64,000 nucleotides of DNA from Oxytricha trifallax (lineage: Eukaryota; Ciliophora; Spirotrichea; Sporadotrichida; Oxytrichidae): positions 1 to 64,000 of the forward strand of contig ARYC01000667.1 of assembly GCA_000711775.1 (NCBI GenBank), read 5' to 3'. The position numbers and the translations under genes were made by a program. Below, in pieces: positions 36,436 through 47,639 of this stretch; position 1 is the first letter of the stretch; each line of letters begins with the position of its first letter. Under the pieces are notes generated by a model, which made no database searches, was not told where the DNA came from, and worked only from the letters and a program-made list of their open reading frames with translations.

Positions 36436-36960
36436 TCACTCATGTTTTTGATTATTTCTTGGATGTGCTTGACTAGCTGCACTATATAATTTTGTTAGAA
36501 GAGCATGCTTACTTGCTGTTGGTTTTCTGCATCTTAAGGTTCTTCTAGATGTAAGCAAACAACTGTTCGATTGGTTTGAGCCAGGGCGAGTATTCTGCGT
36601 TGAAGAGTACATTGACTTTGAATCGACGAGCAAGTCGAAAAGCATCTCAGAATATTTATGAATTATGGCATTGGCCATTAAGAGCACCACCTTCTTATTG
36701 CATAGATCTTTTTCAGTTCTTACACTTCTCAGCGTCTGATATGTAAAAGTCTCAAACATCACTGAATCAAAAGCTCCCTCAATTATTTGAGTGGAGACCA
36801 CTCTGTCAACTGCGATTGCAGCTATCAAACCCTTTGAATAATATTGTCTCTTTACTAATTGCTTTGCAATTGAAAACAGCCTTGCTTTCTAACAATAATA
36901 ACCTAAAATGGAGAGCATCTCCTGTCGATATTTAGAGATTGGTTTGTAAGTTGTAAGGTA
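36436..36960 (-). pseudogene. Tc1/IS630-type transposase remnant
   Basis: A frame from about 36950 (PISKYRQEMLSILGYYCQKA) continues into GLIAAIAVDRVVSTQIIEGA and LLMANAIIHKYSEMLF. After a 1-nt shift near 36580 it continues with FNAEYSPWLKPIEQLFAYIQ. The last block is the classic Y-S-P-x-x-x-P-I-E of Tc1/mariner enzymes. MANAIIH sits where D-N-A-x-x-H is expected, so the second catalytic Asp is lost. It differs in sequence from the 42k proteins of TBE-A, B and C, so it belongs to another transposon family. No terminal repeats were identified. It ends about 30 bp from the left tip of TBE-B. Confidence 0.65.
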
Positions 36961-36990
36961 GGTTAAGCTGCCTTTCATCTATCATCAATT

Positions 36991-37110
36991 GAAACCCCAA
37001 AACCCTTTCAGTAGTTTGATTGAGTTTTTGATTGATAAAAGTAGACTATTAGTGCATACCTTATTAGGATTTTAATAGGGTTTATGTAGGGGTTTAATGT
37101 TTAAATATTA
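36991..37110 (+). repeat. TBE-B left terminal inverted repeat
   Basis: CCCCAAAACCCTTTCAG at the tip; pairs with 41197-41316. A further AGGGTTTAT-type C3/C4-rich stretch marks the inner end. Confidence 0.85.
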
Positions 37111-37127
37111 GTTATTTAAGTGAGTAT

Positions 37128-38179
37128 ATGCGAGGTTTGGGGTTAGTTTATGACAGTGAGTATATTTATTGTTTAAGTTTAAGTTGGGCTTTGGATGTGA
37201 TGAATTTAGTTAATAACTCAAGCCTGTTCTGAATTATACATCTATTGCAAGGCTGCTCCATAAATCACCTGCTACTGTTAGGTCTCACTGTCTATTAGCA
37301 TTGAATTTAAAAAGATAGCAACTTAATTTTAAGCCTAAGAGACCTTTAAAATTCTAATAGCATCATATTGACTTTCTTATTAATGATAAGACTCTTAAAT
37401 ACTGGGCTAATTCCTCTCTAGCCTAGAGGGTTGTGATGTTTCATTGCCAATTTCCTGAGCTTCACATCTCTGCTTAATCAACAGCTAATATATATATATA
37501 AAAAGAACGGAATATCTTACAAGACAGTTAATCGCATAAAGAGAGTGATTGAATCTAATGTTCCATTTTATTAGACTAATTTAGATTATAGATTCGATTA
37601 AATGCAGAAGTCTTAAGAGCATAATATAAAGTTCATACACGCTGATGAAGCTGTATTTACATTCAATACCTTTATATCAAGGTTTTGGTAAGAGAGGTAT
37701 AGTAATATAGAAATTTATGATAAAAAGGTTAATATATAAACTCATGCAATCCTTGGTGGAATCAGTGAAGATAGTGGCCTAGAGACTTATGTTATCCACC
37801 CTCGCTCTATAGATGAATAATATATTAAGTTCTTACAATAACTCAGAGACAAATACGCTGATTAAGAGATTATTCTGTTCGTTGATAACTTGTCAGTTCG
37901 TAAACTAAAGACTCAAGGAAGGAATCTGAAAGGCTAAATTTAACACCTGTATTTGATGTTCCTTACAGCCCTTAGTTCAATGGAATTGAATTATATTGGG
38001 GGTTATTTAAAGGTCATTATAAGAAATTGCTTTTCTACCATCTGATGCGCGACTTGAAGATAGATACAGTCGATTTAATAAAGAGTGTGCTAACTAGAGT
38101 CAGCGATAATAAAGCTAAAGTATGCTCAATAGAAGGGATATTATGTGTATATAAATAAGTTTTAGATTTAAACGAATGA
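37128..38179 (+). pseudogene. TBE-B 42-kDa transposase, frameshifted
   Basis: Opens MRGLGLVYDSEYIYC at 37128, parallel to the TBE-C copy. Catalytic landmarks are present in pieces: FIHADEAVFTFN (first Asp), ILFVDNLSVRKLK (second Asp) and YSPQFNGIELYWG (Glu). At least three frame changes occur: near 37215, near the AT expansion at 37490 and near 37940. The C-terminus is LCVYKQVLDLNE and TGA at 38177. Function is therefore lost unless the breaks are assembly errors. Confidence 0.8.
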
Positions 38180-38342
38180 ATAAGTTCACATATTAAATTT
38201 GCCCGTAAATGGATTTGGCTTCTCTTTCTTTTCTTCCTCTTACGTCTTGCTTGGGCCTATGTTTCTTCTCTTATTGCCAGCCCCTGCATCTATGTTCATC
38301 TCGTCAGGCTTTTAGAAATCATTTAAGAGTCTCTAACTCAAT

Positions 38343-38821
38343 TCATGTTTTACTTGGTACTTTCTCTCTCTGTTTAATTTGCTGCGCTCTTTCATCAAGT
38401 ATATAGCAATGCCAGGTTTTTCTATAAAGTTAGAAGACTATGCTTACTTGAGAAGAAAGGATGCTATTGAAGTTCCTATAGCCAGGTGTCACTTATTTTA
38501 ATACTTTGCTTTCTTTTTTTTCAGGAGAAATGCTGTAACGTTTCTTGTGAGCTTCTTAAATTACTTTATTTAAGTACTCAGGTTTCAGAGTTGCAAGAAC
38601 ACCAAAGAAAGCAACTAATTAGAGAGCTGTAACTTTGATGGAATGTAGAGAGCAACATCTGGATCACTCATAGCATCATCATAGAGATTTTTTACTGATA
38701 TTTCAGGGTAGTTAGGAATTTCAATCATCCTAATTTCATTAGACTTAAATGCTTTTTTCTCTTCACTCAGTAAGTCTTTTAAGAATGAGATTTTAGTTCC
38801 TTCCTGGGTTGGCAAGAACAA
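38343..38821 (-). pseudogene. TBE-B 22-kDa protein, one frameshift
   Basis: MFLPTQEGTKISFLKDLL at 38821 runs to LYIPSKLQLSN; after a 1-nt shift near 38590 it continues FFGVLATLKPEYLNKVIQE to TGA at 38343. Homologous to the intact 22k gene of TBE-A and convergent with the 42k gene. Confidence 0.75.
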
Positions 38822-38879
38822 TCCAACTATAATGGATTATTAATCTTACTTAAGAACTTACCTTGCTATACCAAATATC

Positions 38880-39520
38880 GGGTAATGGCCCCCTGGAGGG
38901 GCCGCTAAAATTTTTTTTCTCATTCTTATAAAATGTTGTAAAAATGATTAAAACATCAAAGTAACATATTATAACGTATTAATTAGGTCTTATATGACTT
39001 TTCCAAGGAATCTAGAGCAACCCATTTCATAGTAACATTTTATATTAACATCATAAAAAACATAAGACTTTGAATAAATTTTACTAATTTTTCTATATAT
39101 TTTGAGTAAAATATATTTGTAATCTCAATTATTTTATAACTAGTTAAATGATTAACTATTTGTAAAACTTTTTAATACAATCGTTGAGGTATAATGATCT
39201 ACTATTAACATTAAAAAAAGCTCTTCTATGATATTACAACAGTTAATCATTTAACTAGTTATAAAATAATTGAGATTACAAATATATTTTACTTAAAATA
39301 TATAGAAAAATTAGTAAAATTTATTCAAAGTCTTATGTTTTTTATGATGTTAATATAAAATGTTACTATGAAATGGGTTGCTCTAGATCCCTTGGAAAAG
39401 TCATTTAAGACCTAATTAATACGTTATAATATGTTACTTTGATGTTTTATTCATTTTTACAACATTTTATAAGAATGAGAAAAAAAATTTTAGCGGCCCC
39501 CCCCCAGGGGGCCATTGCCC
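38880..39520. mobile_element. Foldback element, family gamma, nested in TBE-B
   Basis: Two arms of about 300 bp, nearly perfect inverted copies, from GGGTAATGGCCCCC to its complement GGGGGCCATTGCCC. An 8-bp duplication CAAATATC flanks it (38872-38879 and 39521-39528). TBE-C has the matching unoccupied site (CCAAGTATTTTAATAGG near 53998), which confirms both the insertion and the duplication. It lies between the divergent 22k and 57k genes. No coding capacity. Confidence 0.9.
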
Positions 39521-39663
39521 CAAATATCTATAAAGGTCCTCTTTACTTCGAAATTTTCCTATTAAATCTTGATTAAATTCTCTTCATTGCATCATTCATA
39601 CACTCCATATTGCTTCCTCTTTCTAGAAATGTTTATGAAATTTAAAATTATGGCATAAATTCT

Positions 39664-41159
39664 ATGTTTATTAAAATCATACTACTAAATAGGGAGGACC
39701 TACTAGAGGTCAACCTTAAAAAGATATATGGAGAAGCATTGAAAAACTTGCTACAAGTTTCACAGTTATCATTCCAGCAACCAAGAAAAGTAGAGACCAG
39801 AGACGCTTTCACTCAATGGGATCCTACTTATGACAACTTTGACCAGTCTAGCTTTGAGATTTAAATATAAATTAAGTAGGAGGTTATAATAGAAGCTGTC
39901 TAAATTGAGGAGGATGTTAATAAACCCACCATAGATGATTAATAAATACCAGCCAAAGTTGTATATTAATGCAAAGAATGCAATAAAGTTTTCCCTAACA
40001 ATTCAACTTATAAGAGACACTTGAGAGATATACACAACGATATACCAAGGTTATATCTCAAGCAATAAAAAAAATGGGAAGTATGTCTGTGAGTTCTGTG
40101 AGAAGCCATATTCTCATACTAGAGACCTCAAAGTGCACTTAAAGAAAAAGCACAATTAAAGTTTTGTCTTTATTCATGAACCTACAGGGAATAGATTCCT
40201 CTAAAAGAGAAGATCAAGAAACCCAGTGGAGTCTCTTAGAGTTGAAGTCTAGAAGTAAGTTAAAATGAAGAAAGCAGTCAAGAACTTTCCAGTCTCTGAG
40301 ATCAATAAAATCATGGTTAAAATAGAGGCAATGAAGATTCCCATATTAAAAATTATTGACTTAGATTCTTGCCTAGAAAGCTACCTCACTCTTGAAGATA
40401 AAATAAGAGAAGAGAGTCATTACAGATGACTAATATGCTTACAAGATATATCCTTTCAATTACTTCCTTGCTGGTGACAAGTTCCAAATGGAATTTGCTA
40501 ATGAGTATTATGCTCTTTAAAAGGCAAAGTTAAATGAGTGCAGGCATATCATCTAGCTTGATGCTATTTTACTTGGTAAAGATCGTGTAGCCTTCAGGCT
40601 TCCTTTACTTTAAATGACTTACAGAGAATTCATATCTGACAATAGATGTCAGAAATAAATAAGCTAGATAATATAGCAGATAGTTTAAGGAATTGAAGAG
40701 CTTCACAAGCTAGGTTATGCTCATAGAGACTTAAAGCCAGAGAACATCATGATGAACTTTTAGCCTCTTAGAGTTTATATTATTGACTTCAACAGAGCTC
40801 AAAGAGTGCAAGCCTCTGCATAAGGAAATGTATACGGCACTCCTGGATATTTCCCAGAGAGAGAGGATTGGAGAGATGGAGACACTTAATGGGATATCTG
40901 GGCTCTAGCAGTAATAATAATAGAGAGCGACATGCCAAGAAACGATTACTTTAGCTGCAGGGGTGAGAGAGATTCTAAGCAGAGAATCAAACAATATCTC
41001 GATAAAAATAAAATAAATGGAGGTCTCAGAGAACTTGCATACTCAACTATTATCAAGCCAAGCTAAGAAAATTAACAAACAATAGAAACAATTAAATATC
41101 AACTTAGAAAGATAAAATTCAGAGAACTGCCACATGACTCTAAGCTTATGCTTGTGTGA
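39664..41159 (+). pseudogene. TBE-B 57-kDa zinc-finger/kinase protein
   Basis: MFIKIILLNREDLLEVNLKK at 39664 leads to two C2H2 fingers: YQCKECNKVFPNNSTYKRHL and VCEFCEKPYSHTRDLKVHL. An extra A in the run near 40070 breaks the frame between them, and a second change lies between the fingers and the kinase domain (about 40430). The kinase-like half has GYAHRDLKPENIMMNF (catalytic loop intact), IIDFNRA (DFG changed to DFN), GTPGYFPERE and QWDIWALAVIIIE, the order of a eukaryotic protein kinase. It ends in TGA at 41157-41159. Total length is about 498 codons, as expected for the 57-kDa TBE protein. The two breaks suggest a non-functional copy. Confidence 0.85.
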
Positions 41160-41196
41160 AATATTTTAAAAATAGCTTGTTATACTCACTTAAATT

Positions 41197-41316
41197 GCTA
41201 ATATTTAAACTTAAAACCCCTTCATAAACCCTATTAAACCCTAATAAAGTATGCCTTAATAGTCTACTTTTATCAATCAAAAATTCAATCAAACTACTGA
41301 AAGGGTTTGGATTTTG
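41197..41316 (-). repeat. TBE-B right terminal inverted repeat
   Basis: Inverse of 36991-37110; contains CCCTATTAAACCCTAA and ends CTGAAAGGGTTTGGATTTTG. Confidence 0.85.
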
Positions 41317-41411
41317 AACGAATAGTATTTATCATTCTCCTTGGATTCTTCAAATTGGTTCTGATTTTCTATCAAACTTTGCGAGTGCCGTGATCTTCTC
41401 AACCCTTCTTT

Positions 41412-41550
41412 TTGCATTCTCTCGATCGGCTCCCTCAAATTAAGTTAAATTCTGTACTTTTAATTTTCCTTATTTATTTTTTATATTTAAAACTTTTTAT
41501 CAACTTATAATTTCTATGTTTACATACGTATGGGGTTTTATATATATATT
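41412..41550 (-). repeat. Dispersed repeat R3, copy 2
   Basis: Reverse-complement match to 26765-26894 (TGCATTCTCTCGATCGGCTC through GGGGTTTTATATA). It starts about 95 bp beyond the right end of TBE-B. Confidence 0.7.
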
Positions 41551-41711
41551 CTAAAATAAGCTAGGAACTTCTTGTTAGCTGAGTGCCCAACTTATTCACT
41601 TTTTATCAAAGCTCTAAAGAGTAATGATTCACTTTAATACATAAGATTCTATTAATAATTTATTTTATAATTAATTCACGTCAATAGACTTTATAAGCCC
41701 AAAGAAATTAT

Positions 41712-44700
41712 AATGGTGTCCGAAACAACAGCTGTAAATACTGCTAGCTTAAATACTCTCAACAGTTGTATAAATATCCCTAATACCTAAAATTTATAAA
41801 TTTATAATTAATTGAAATGTATTACTCAACACTAACATATAAAACTTTCTCTGTAATGTTTGTTGTGAGTCTGCGGCTGGTATGAATATTTCTATCTACC
41901 ATTTATTATATCTAGGCATAGCAACAACTAAACAGTAAATTCAAATGATGTTTAGATCTATTGGTCCAGGTACACATGTGTTAGCTTAAAACACAGGAAT
42001 AAATTCTGTTTAATATTTGGGATTACTTTTACTACTGTTATTTTTGCTGATGGATATAATTTGAATACTTTCAAAAGTAAATTAATTATTCAAATTTAAT
42101 CACACAAAAATATTTTATTTATTAAATTCGACCTAAAGCTTTTTTCTGAATTACATAAATTTAATATTGATTTTTAATTATAAACACTTTTAAATTTAAA
42201 TAATTTATCCTTCTAATAGTATTGTAGCCCCATTTGAATTATTTTTCATATAAATTTACTTTTTCAATACATCGGAAAACATAGAGAATGGGAATGCAAA
42301 TGCCTATATATATATTGTCATTATACTTAATTGCTCAGAAATTGTCTAAATTTACTTACTTTGCCTATATGTGCTCGAGTAATGATTAAATAAATGACAA
42401 ATTTTAAATGATCAATTAGTTGTTAGAATAACATTCTTAACTACAACAAATACATCATCGGCAGTTAAAGTTTGTGAGTTCCCTCCAGCTGCACATAATA
42501 ATTATTAGAATATATAACAGGCTGTTATCACTTATCAAGTTGGTCTCTTGAAGTAGCTATTATTGGTGCTAATTCAGATTATAAATGTATATTATTGTAT
42601 TTAAATATCCTTGTTGCTATAGATCAGACTATTTTATTAATAATAAATATAAGCATTTAATTTTCTGCCAAAATTTATAATAATATAATTTATTTATATT
42701 TTTTGAGACATCAACCCTTCAAGTTATGTTTATATTTTATATGTGTTCTCTTAAACTTTAGTTCAACCATAGACATTCCATCTAAGAATTACTGGGATCA
42801 TCCAATTGTTCTCTCTATATTATTAGGATCAACAGAAAAGACATCTTCCTTTGGCTTCTAATCAACTATGATCTATAATGATGTTACTGGTACAACAACC
42901 AAATTATAAATTATTCAATATATATATTTAATAAATGCATACTATTTACTACCTTCACAGCAGGCTCAAGCTAACCTGTAGTTTCTTCAACATCAACTAT
43001 TATTGCTAAACTAAAATTGATAAAGGAAAACGAATTGAATTGTAATTGTAGCTTTATATATTCAATTTGAAGACCTAAATAAAATTCAGTAAGATTTTAT
43101 AATAAATTAGACTTTATTAATAAAACTATCTTTTATACTGGGAGCGAGATAAATTCGATTTTAAAAAATACTTTTAATTTCAATTAATAGCTTTATTTTT
43201 ATCAAAATTAAGACTTGGCAGATGAAAAATTCATCCAATTATTTTAAGTAATTTACTTATAGTAATAACTCAGATCAACAAATTTACCAACATAAGATCT
43301 ATCAAAGTATATTTTTCAATGAATTCGAATTTAATTCTCATGAATTCATTAACATTTTATAAATAAAAACCAAAACCACTGGTTAAACTACGCTCTCAGC
43401 AATTAAGGTCCCACTCCCGCTTCTTAATTAATTGGTAAAAAGCTTCTTTTTATGATGCCATTCAATTAAGATTTACTACACAATCCTATTCAACAGTAGA
43501 AACATAGAAATATGAGTGAGGCATGGGAGGCATCTCAGGCTTCTTCTTTTCAGGTATCTCAAATTATTGAGATAACTATGATTTTAAATATGTTATGCAT
43601 AATTTCAGTTCCATCTTTAGTTTTGAAGATCCGACAACTTCTAATACTAAAACTTGAGTATCCTGAAGTTAAATCCAAGGGAGACCATAGGAACTTATAG
43701 TGTATAGTGGTGCTTCTACAACACAAAACTTGATTCAGAGCCATAATACAATTAACTCTTTGACTTTGAATATTGAATCTTGTTCACAAGGATTACAAGG
43801 TAGATCGTTCAGTATTATTATTGTTGATAAATTTATAAATCATTATTAAATCATGTTAAGAAATTCTATAATATTAAAAAAAAGAGGTAAAATAGAAAAA
43901 AGAATAGTTTAGGATTAATCGTTATTAGTTTATTACTAATCAACAAGCGACGTCGACTACACAGTAACATCGAATGCAAAGTGTACTGAGAAAATTTTTC
44001 CAATAAATTATTGAGAAGGTTGTGACTTTACTGACTGTTGATTCTATCAAAGAGAATTTCCCTTATAATCTATCGATATAAGGATATGTTAAAAAATTAT
44101 TCAGCTCTCACTTATAGAAACACAAAGAATTAAGGAGTTGTTGTTATTATGAAGAGAAAATATCTCAATTTAAAATTGTTGAAGATACAGATGATACAGT
44201 AATTGCAGCATCTATGACAGCAAACCAAGTTATAGCTCTATTTTAGTTACAGCATTCAATAATAAGTTCCAGGAATAATGCTTTAATAAGCTTATCATTT
44301 GATAGAGGAAAAACAATTTAAGTTAAGACTTTTTCTTCTAACATTTTCGGAGCTGAATCCATCATGATTAAGCATATCGATTTTATTACATCCTCCGCTT
44401 ATACAATTCTAATACCCCCCCATTTACAGTTTCTATGTGCCATGTGTCTTCCGTTTTCGAAAAAGTTCAACAAAGAAGAATCCTGCCTCTTATATTCTTT
44501 CGGTTTCAAGTACTGGGATACTATCCTTAAATTCTAATTCATTAAGTAAATGTGTTAAGATCATGGGAACTTACAACAATTTAGGTGGTAATGCAGTTGT
44601 GAATTCTAATCTTGCTGATGAAGTAAGAATTTATGTTAGTGGAAGAGGCATTTAAATAGGTTGGTGTTTAACAAATCAATCTTAATTCTGCTACAATTAC

Positions 44701-44880
44701 ATCTGCTTATAACAGGTTCATTACAGTTGGATTTATTGGAACTACAAATTAAAGCATCAGAAGCCCAATGACTTTATTTAAATGTTTATTTGTATTTTAA
44801 TTTACTACTTTAATCAGCTCATTCAATACTGTTCTAGGTATAGTCTTTAGTCAAACTTGATCTACATTAAATAATTATAA
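41712..44880 (+). CDS. Surface-protein family gene, fragmented
   Basis: Plus-strand open blocks separated by AT-rich gaps: near 41712 (VSETTAVNTASLNTLNS), 42775-42905 (SKNYWDHPIVLSILLGS; STMIYNDVTGTTT), 43640-43790 (LKLNPRETIGTYSVQWCFYN), 44160-44400 (DDTVIAASMTANQVIALF; SFDRGKTIQVKTFSSNIFG) and 44436-44655 (SYILSVSSTGILSLNSNSLS). The composition (Thr/Ser/Asn/Val, beta-strand-like) matches the other surface-protein loci in the window. No enzyme motif. The blocks could be exons or macronucleus-destined segments; order and borders are uncertain. Confidence 0.35.
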
Positions 44881-44977
44881 CCAACAGGTAAAATTAAAAT
44901 TTTAAAATATTTTAATTTCTTATAATTTAACGACTACAGATAAATACTAATTTAATTTTGGATCAAACACTTTCTTT

Positions 44978-45625
44978 GGGGGGGGGGGGCGATATCTGAA
45001 CCTATGCTGCAGTATCTGAACCTTATGTGTTTTCAAATAGTTTAAATATTTTTCCATACATGCTTCTAGTCAATTTAGGGTCGGAGAACACGAAAAAACA
45101 TCTTATGATAACGAGAGATCACTCAAAAGAGTAGAAAAAGTTACAATGAGTATCTGTTTTATTATAAAATTTTACATAACTTTTATCTTTTTTTCACATG
45201 CTTTCTTATTCAATTTTTTAAAAAATAAAATATAGAACATACACCAGTAGTTTTAGATGACATCTCTTGCTTTGAGTTATATACTTACGCATTGCATTTA
45301 TGCTAGAATATAAGTACTGATGAAATATCTTTAGCTTGATTGATGTCATCTAAAACTACTGGTGTATGTTCTATATTTTATTTTTTAAAAAATTGAATAA
45401 GAAAGCATGTGAAAAAAAGATAAAAGTTATGTAAAATTTTATAATAAAACAGATACTCATTGTAACTTTTTCTACTCTTTTGAGTGATCTCTCGTTATCA
45501 TAAGATGTTTTTTCTTGTTCTCCGACCCTAAATTGACTAGAAGCATGTATGGAAAAATATTTAAACTATTTGAAAACACATAAGGTTCAGATACTGCAGC
45601 ATAGGTTCAGATATCGCCCCCCCCC
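44978..45625. mobile_element. Foldback element, family delta
   Basis: A 648-bp palindromic element. Arms of about 285 bp begin with a run of 11 G followed by CGATATCTGAACC and end with the complement and a run of 9 C. The central loop (about 75 bp) includes CATCTCTTGCTTTGAG. Landmarks GGGTCGGAGAAC and CTCAAAAGAGTAGAAAAAG occur in both arms. No coding frame. Target duplication not clear (only TTT shared). Confidence 0.85.
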
Positions 45626-45944
45626 TTTGAATCTTAACCCCAAAATCTTATATTTATTTAAATAATATTTTTATTTTGGGGTTTGGGTTAACAATTAAAA
45701 GTATTCATTTAGTCTTTTGGCTATAAATCTTTATTAAAGATTGTTTAGTCAGAACAATTTAAATACAGTATAGCAGCTAAAAGAAATGCCTTTTGTTTGA
45801 TTAAGCTATTTATGATAAATAATAAAAAGGATATATTAAATTTAATACTATAAATAATAATAATAATATTGTGATCACATTGAGGTCTCTGGTGACCCCC
45901 GATCTTTTATATTTAATAATATGTAAGGGACAAACCCTTTTCAC

Positions 45945-46610
45945 TTGAGGAGATTCTCTCCTCGTATACTGAGTCTTGTCATTCCTTTTCCTTTCCTTTG
46001 TTGTTTCTTTGTTTTATTCTTCCTTTTTCCCTTCTTTTCTTCCTCTTCTCTTATTGAGATTTTGGATTTAGTCTCCTTGATCTTTAAATTTGAATTAAGT
46101 GTCAAATTCTTTTACCTAAACTTAGAATATGAGTTATTTTTAGTTGATAAAATCTTTCATTCTGGATGAATTGAGTTAGACAAAATCAGATTTGAGGAAG
46201 TAGGCATATTTTAGGGACATTTGACAAAGATTTCAACTTTATTTAGGTGGTTGTGGTAATTGGAGTCAATTGAAATACATGCTAGATCGTTGATATTTAT
46301 GTTAAAATCTTTAATGAAGATGAGGAAGATCAACCATCAGCTGCTGAGTTTATTTTAGTTTTAATGTATACACTCAGTTAAATATCTTCAACTATATCAG
46401 TAAGTTGTTTTTAGTTAACATTCGAGTATATCGATGTGATGGCTTCAGCAAATCTCATCACTTGTTTGAAGAATTTGGATTAAGTTGTGTTGATCCAAAT
46501 TGACTCGCAAGATTCTCTGGAATAGAATATGTTTTATAATTCTGCCTTTGAGATGGTCTACTTTGCTTGTAGGTTGGATCCACTATAATTAATTTATTAT
46601 TAAGCGAGTA
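45945..46610 (+). CDS. Unknown membrane-anchored protein fragment
   Basis: MRRFSPRILSLVIPFPFLCC starts a very hydrophobic segment. The frame passes TGA at 46167 and continues IELDKIRFEEVGIFQGHL. After a shift, and past TGA at 46271, a third block reads VKIFNEDEEDQPSAAEFIL, then IDVMASANLITCLKNLDQ and NSAFEMVYFACRLD up to about 46590. Foldback family epsilon begins at 46595 and cuts the frame. No family recognised. In-frame TGAs and the shift suggest decay or undetected introns. Confidence 0.4.
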
Positions 46611-47538
46611 TAATTAAATGGTGGAGACTGTTAAAATAAAATCAAAAAAGAGATCAAATAAAATTATGATCATCTCAATACACATGAGTTAAGATCCAAC
46701 AGTCACTAGTTTGAATTATGTTTGAGTAGATCCCTATTTAAATTTAATTAACTAATCAACTAACTAAAAATGAAGTTTTTGTTTTTTATCAACTTTTCTG
46801 ATTTTTGTATTTTTTGTTCATCGATCAAGTAGATGCTGTAGCTGATCTTCAAGTTTTTTCATAATTTTCATAGATATCTTCAGGATATCTTCCTTTAAAA
46901 ATTTTAAAGTGTGGAGAGTGTGGAGTCTTTCAGCAGCAATGGCACTAGTAATAGCAATAATAGCACTAATATTCTCAAAATCAAGCATTATTATGAGTCT
47001 GGTTGAAATTCTAGAGAATTTTAAAATTTTATATCACTGATTTTTTCTTAGTTTTCATTCAACATCATCTTCAACATTTGGTATTACATCTATGATTTTT
47101 AGGAAAAACAAGATGTTTTAGAAAATAACATCCCAGACTCATAATAATGCTTGATTTTGAGAATATTAGTGCTATTATTGCTATTACTAGTGCCATTGCT
47201 GCTGAAAGACTCCACACTCTCCACACTTTAAAATTTTTAAGGAAGATATCCTGAAGATATCTATGAAAATTATGAAAAAACTTGAAGATCAGCTACAGCA
47301 TCTACTTGATCGATGAACAAAAATAGAAAAAATCAGAAAAGATGAGAAAAAAGCTAAAATTCCATTTTTAGTTAGTTGATTAGTTAATTAAATTTAAATA
47401 AGGATCTACTCAAACTTAATTCAAATTAGTGACTGTTTGATCTTAACTCTTGTGTATTGAGATGATCATAATTTTATTTGTTATCTTTTTTGATTTAATT
47501 TTAACAGTCTCCACATTTTAATTATACTCGCTTAATAA
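46595..47538. mobile_element. Foldback element, family epsilon (largest)
   Basis: A 944-bp inverted-repeat element: arms of about 400 bp (46595-46995 and 47135-47538) around a ~140-bp centre. Ends are TTATTAAGCGAGTATAATT and its complement. Shared internal words include GATCGATGAACAAAAA (one arm) with its inverse, GCAGCAATGGCACTAGTAAT and GTGTGGAGAGTGTGGAG. The arms differ at few positions, so this may be a recent or conversion-maintained element. No protein. It separates the plus-strand fragment at 45.9 kb from the minus-strand locus at 47.6 kb. Confidence 0.85.
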
Positions 47539-47639
47539 TTATGATCCATAAAACCCCAATGCAGTTATTTACACTTTTTTGTAGACGATAGAAATTAAAT
47601 CAAATACAATTTTCTCATAGCTTTATACTATAATTACAC

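Larger units (their letters stand above)
36991..41316 (+). mobile_element. TBE-B, degraded telomere-bearing element
   Basis: Ends are inverted repeats of about 110 bp starting in telomere-like sequence (GAAACCCCAAAACCC at the left; the complement of CAAAATCCAAACCC at the right), then TTTCAGTAGTTTGATTGA. The gene order is canonical: 42k (plus), 22k (minus), 57k (plus). A 641-bp foldback is nested at 38880-39520. The transposase and 57k genes have frameshifts, so this copy is probably not autonomous. No clean target duplication is left. Confidence 0.9.
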
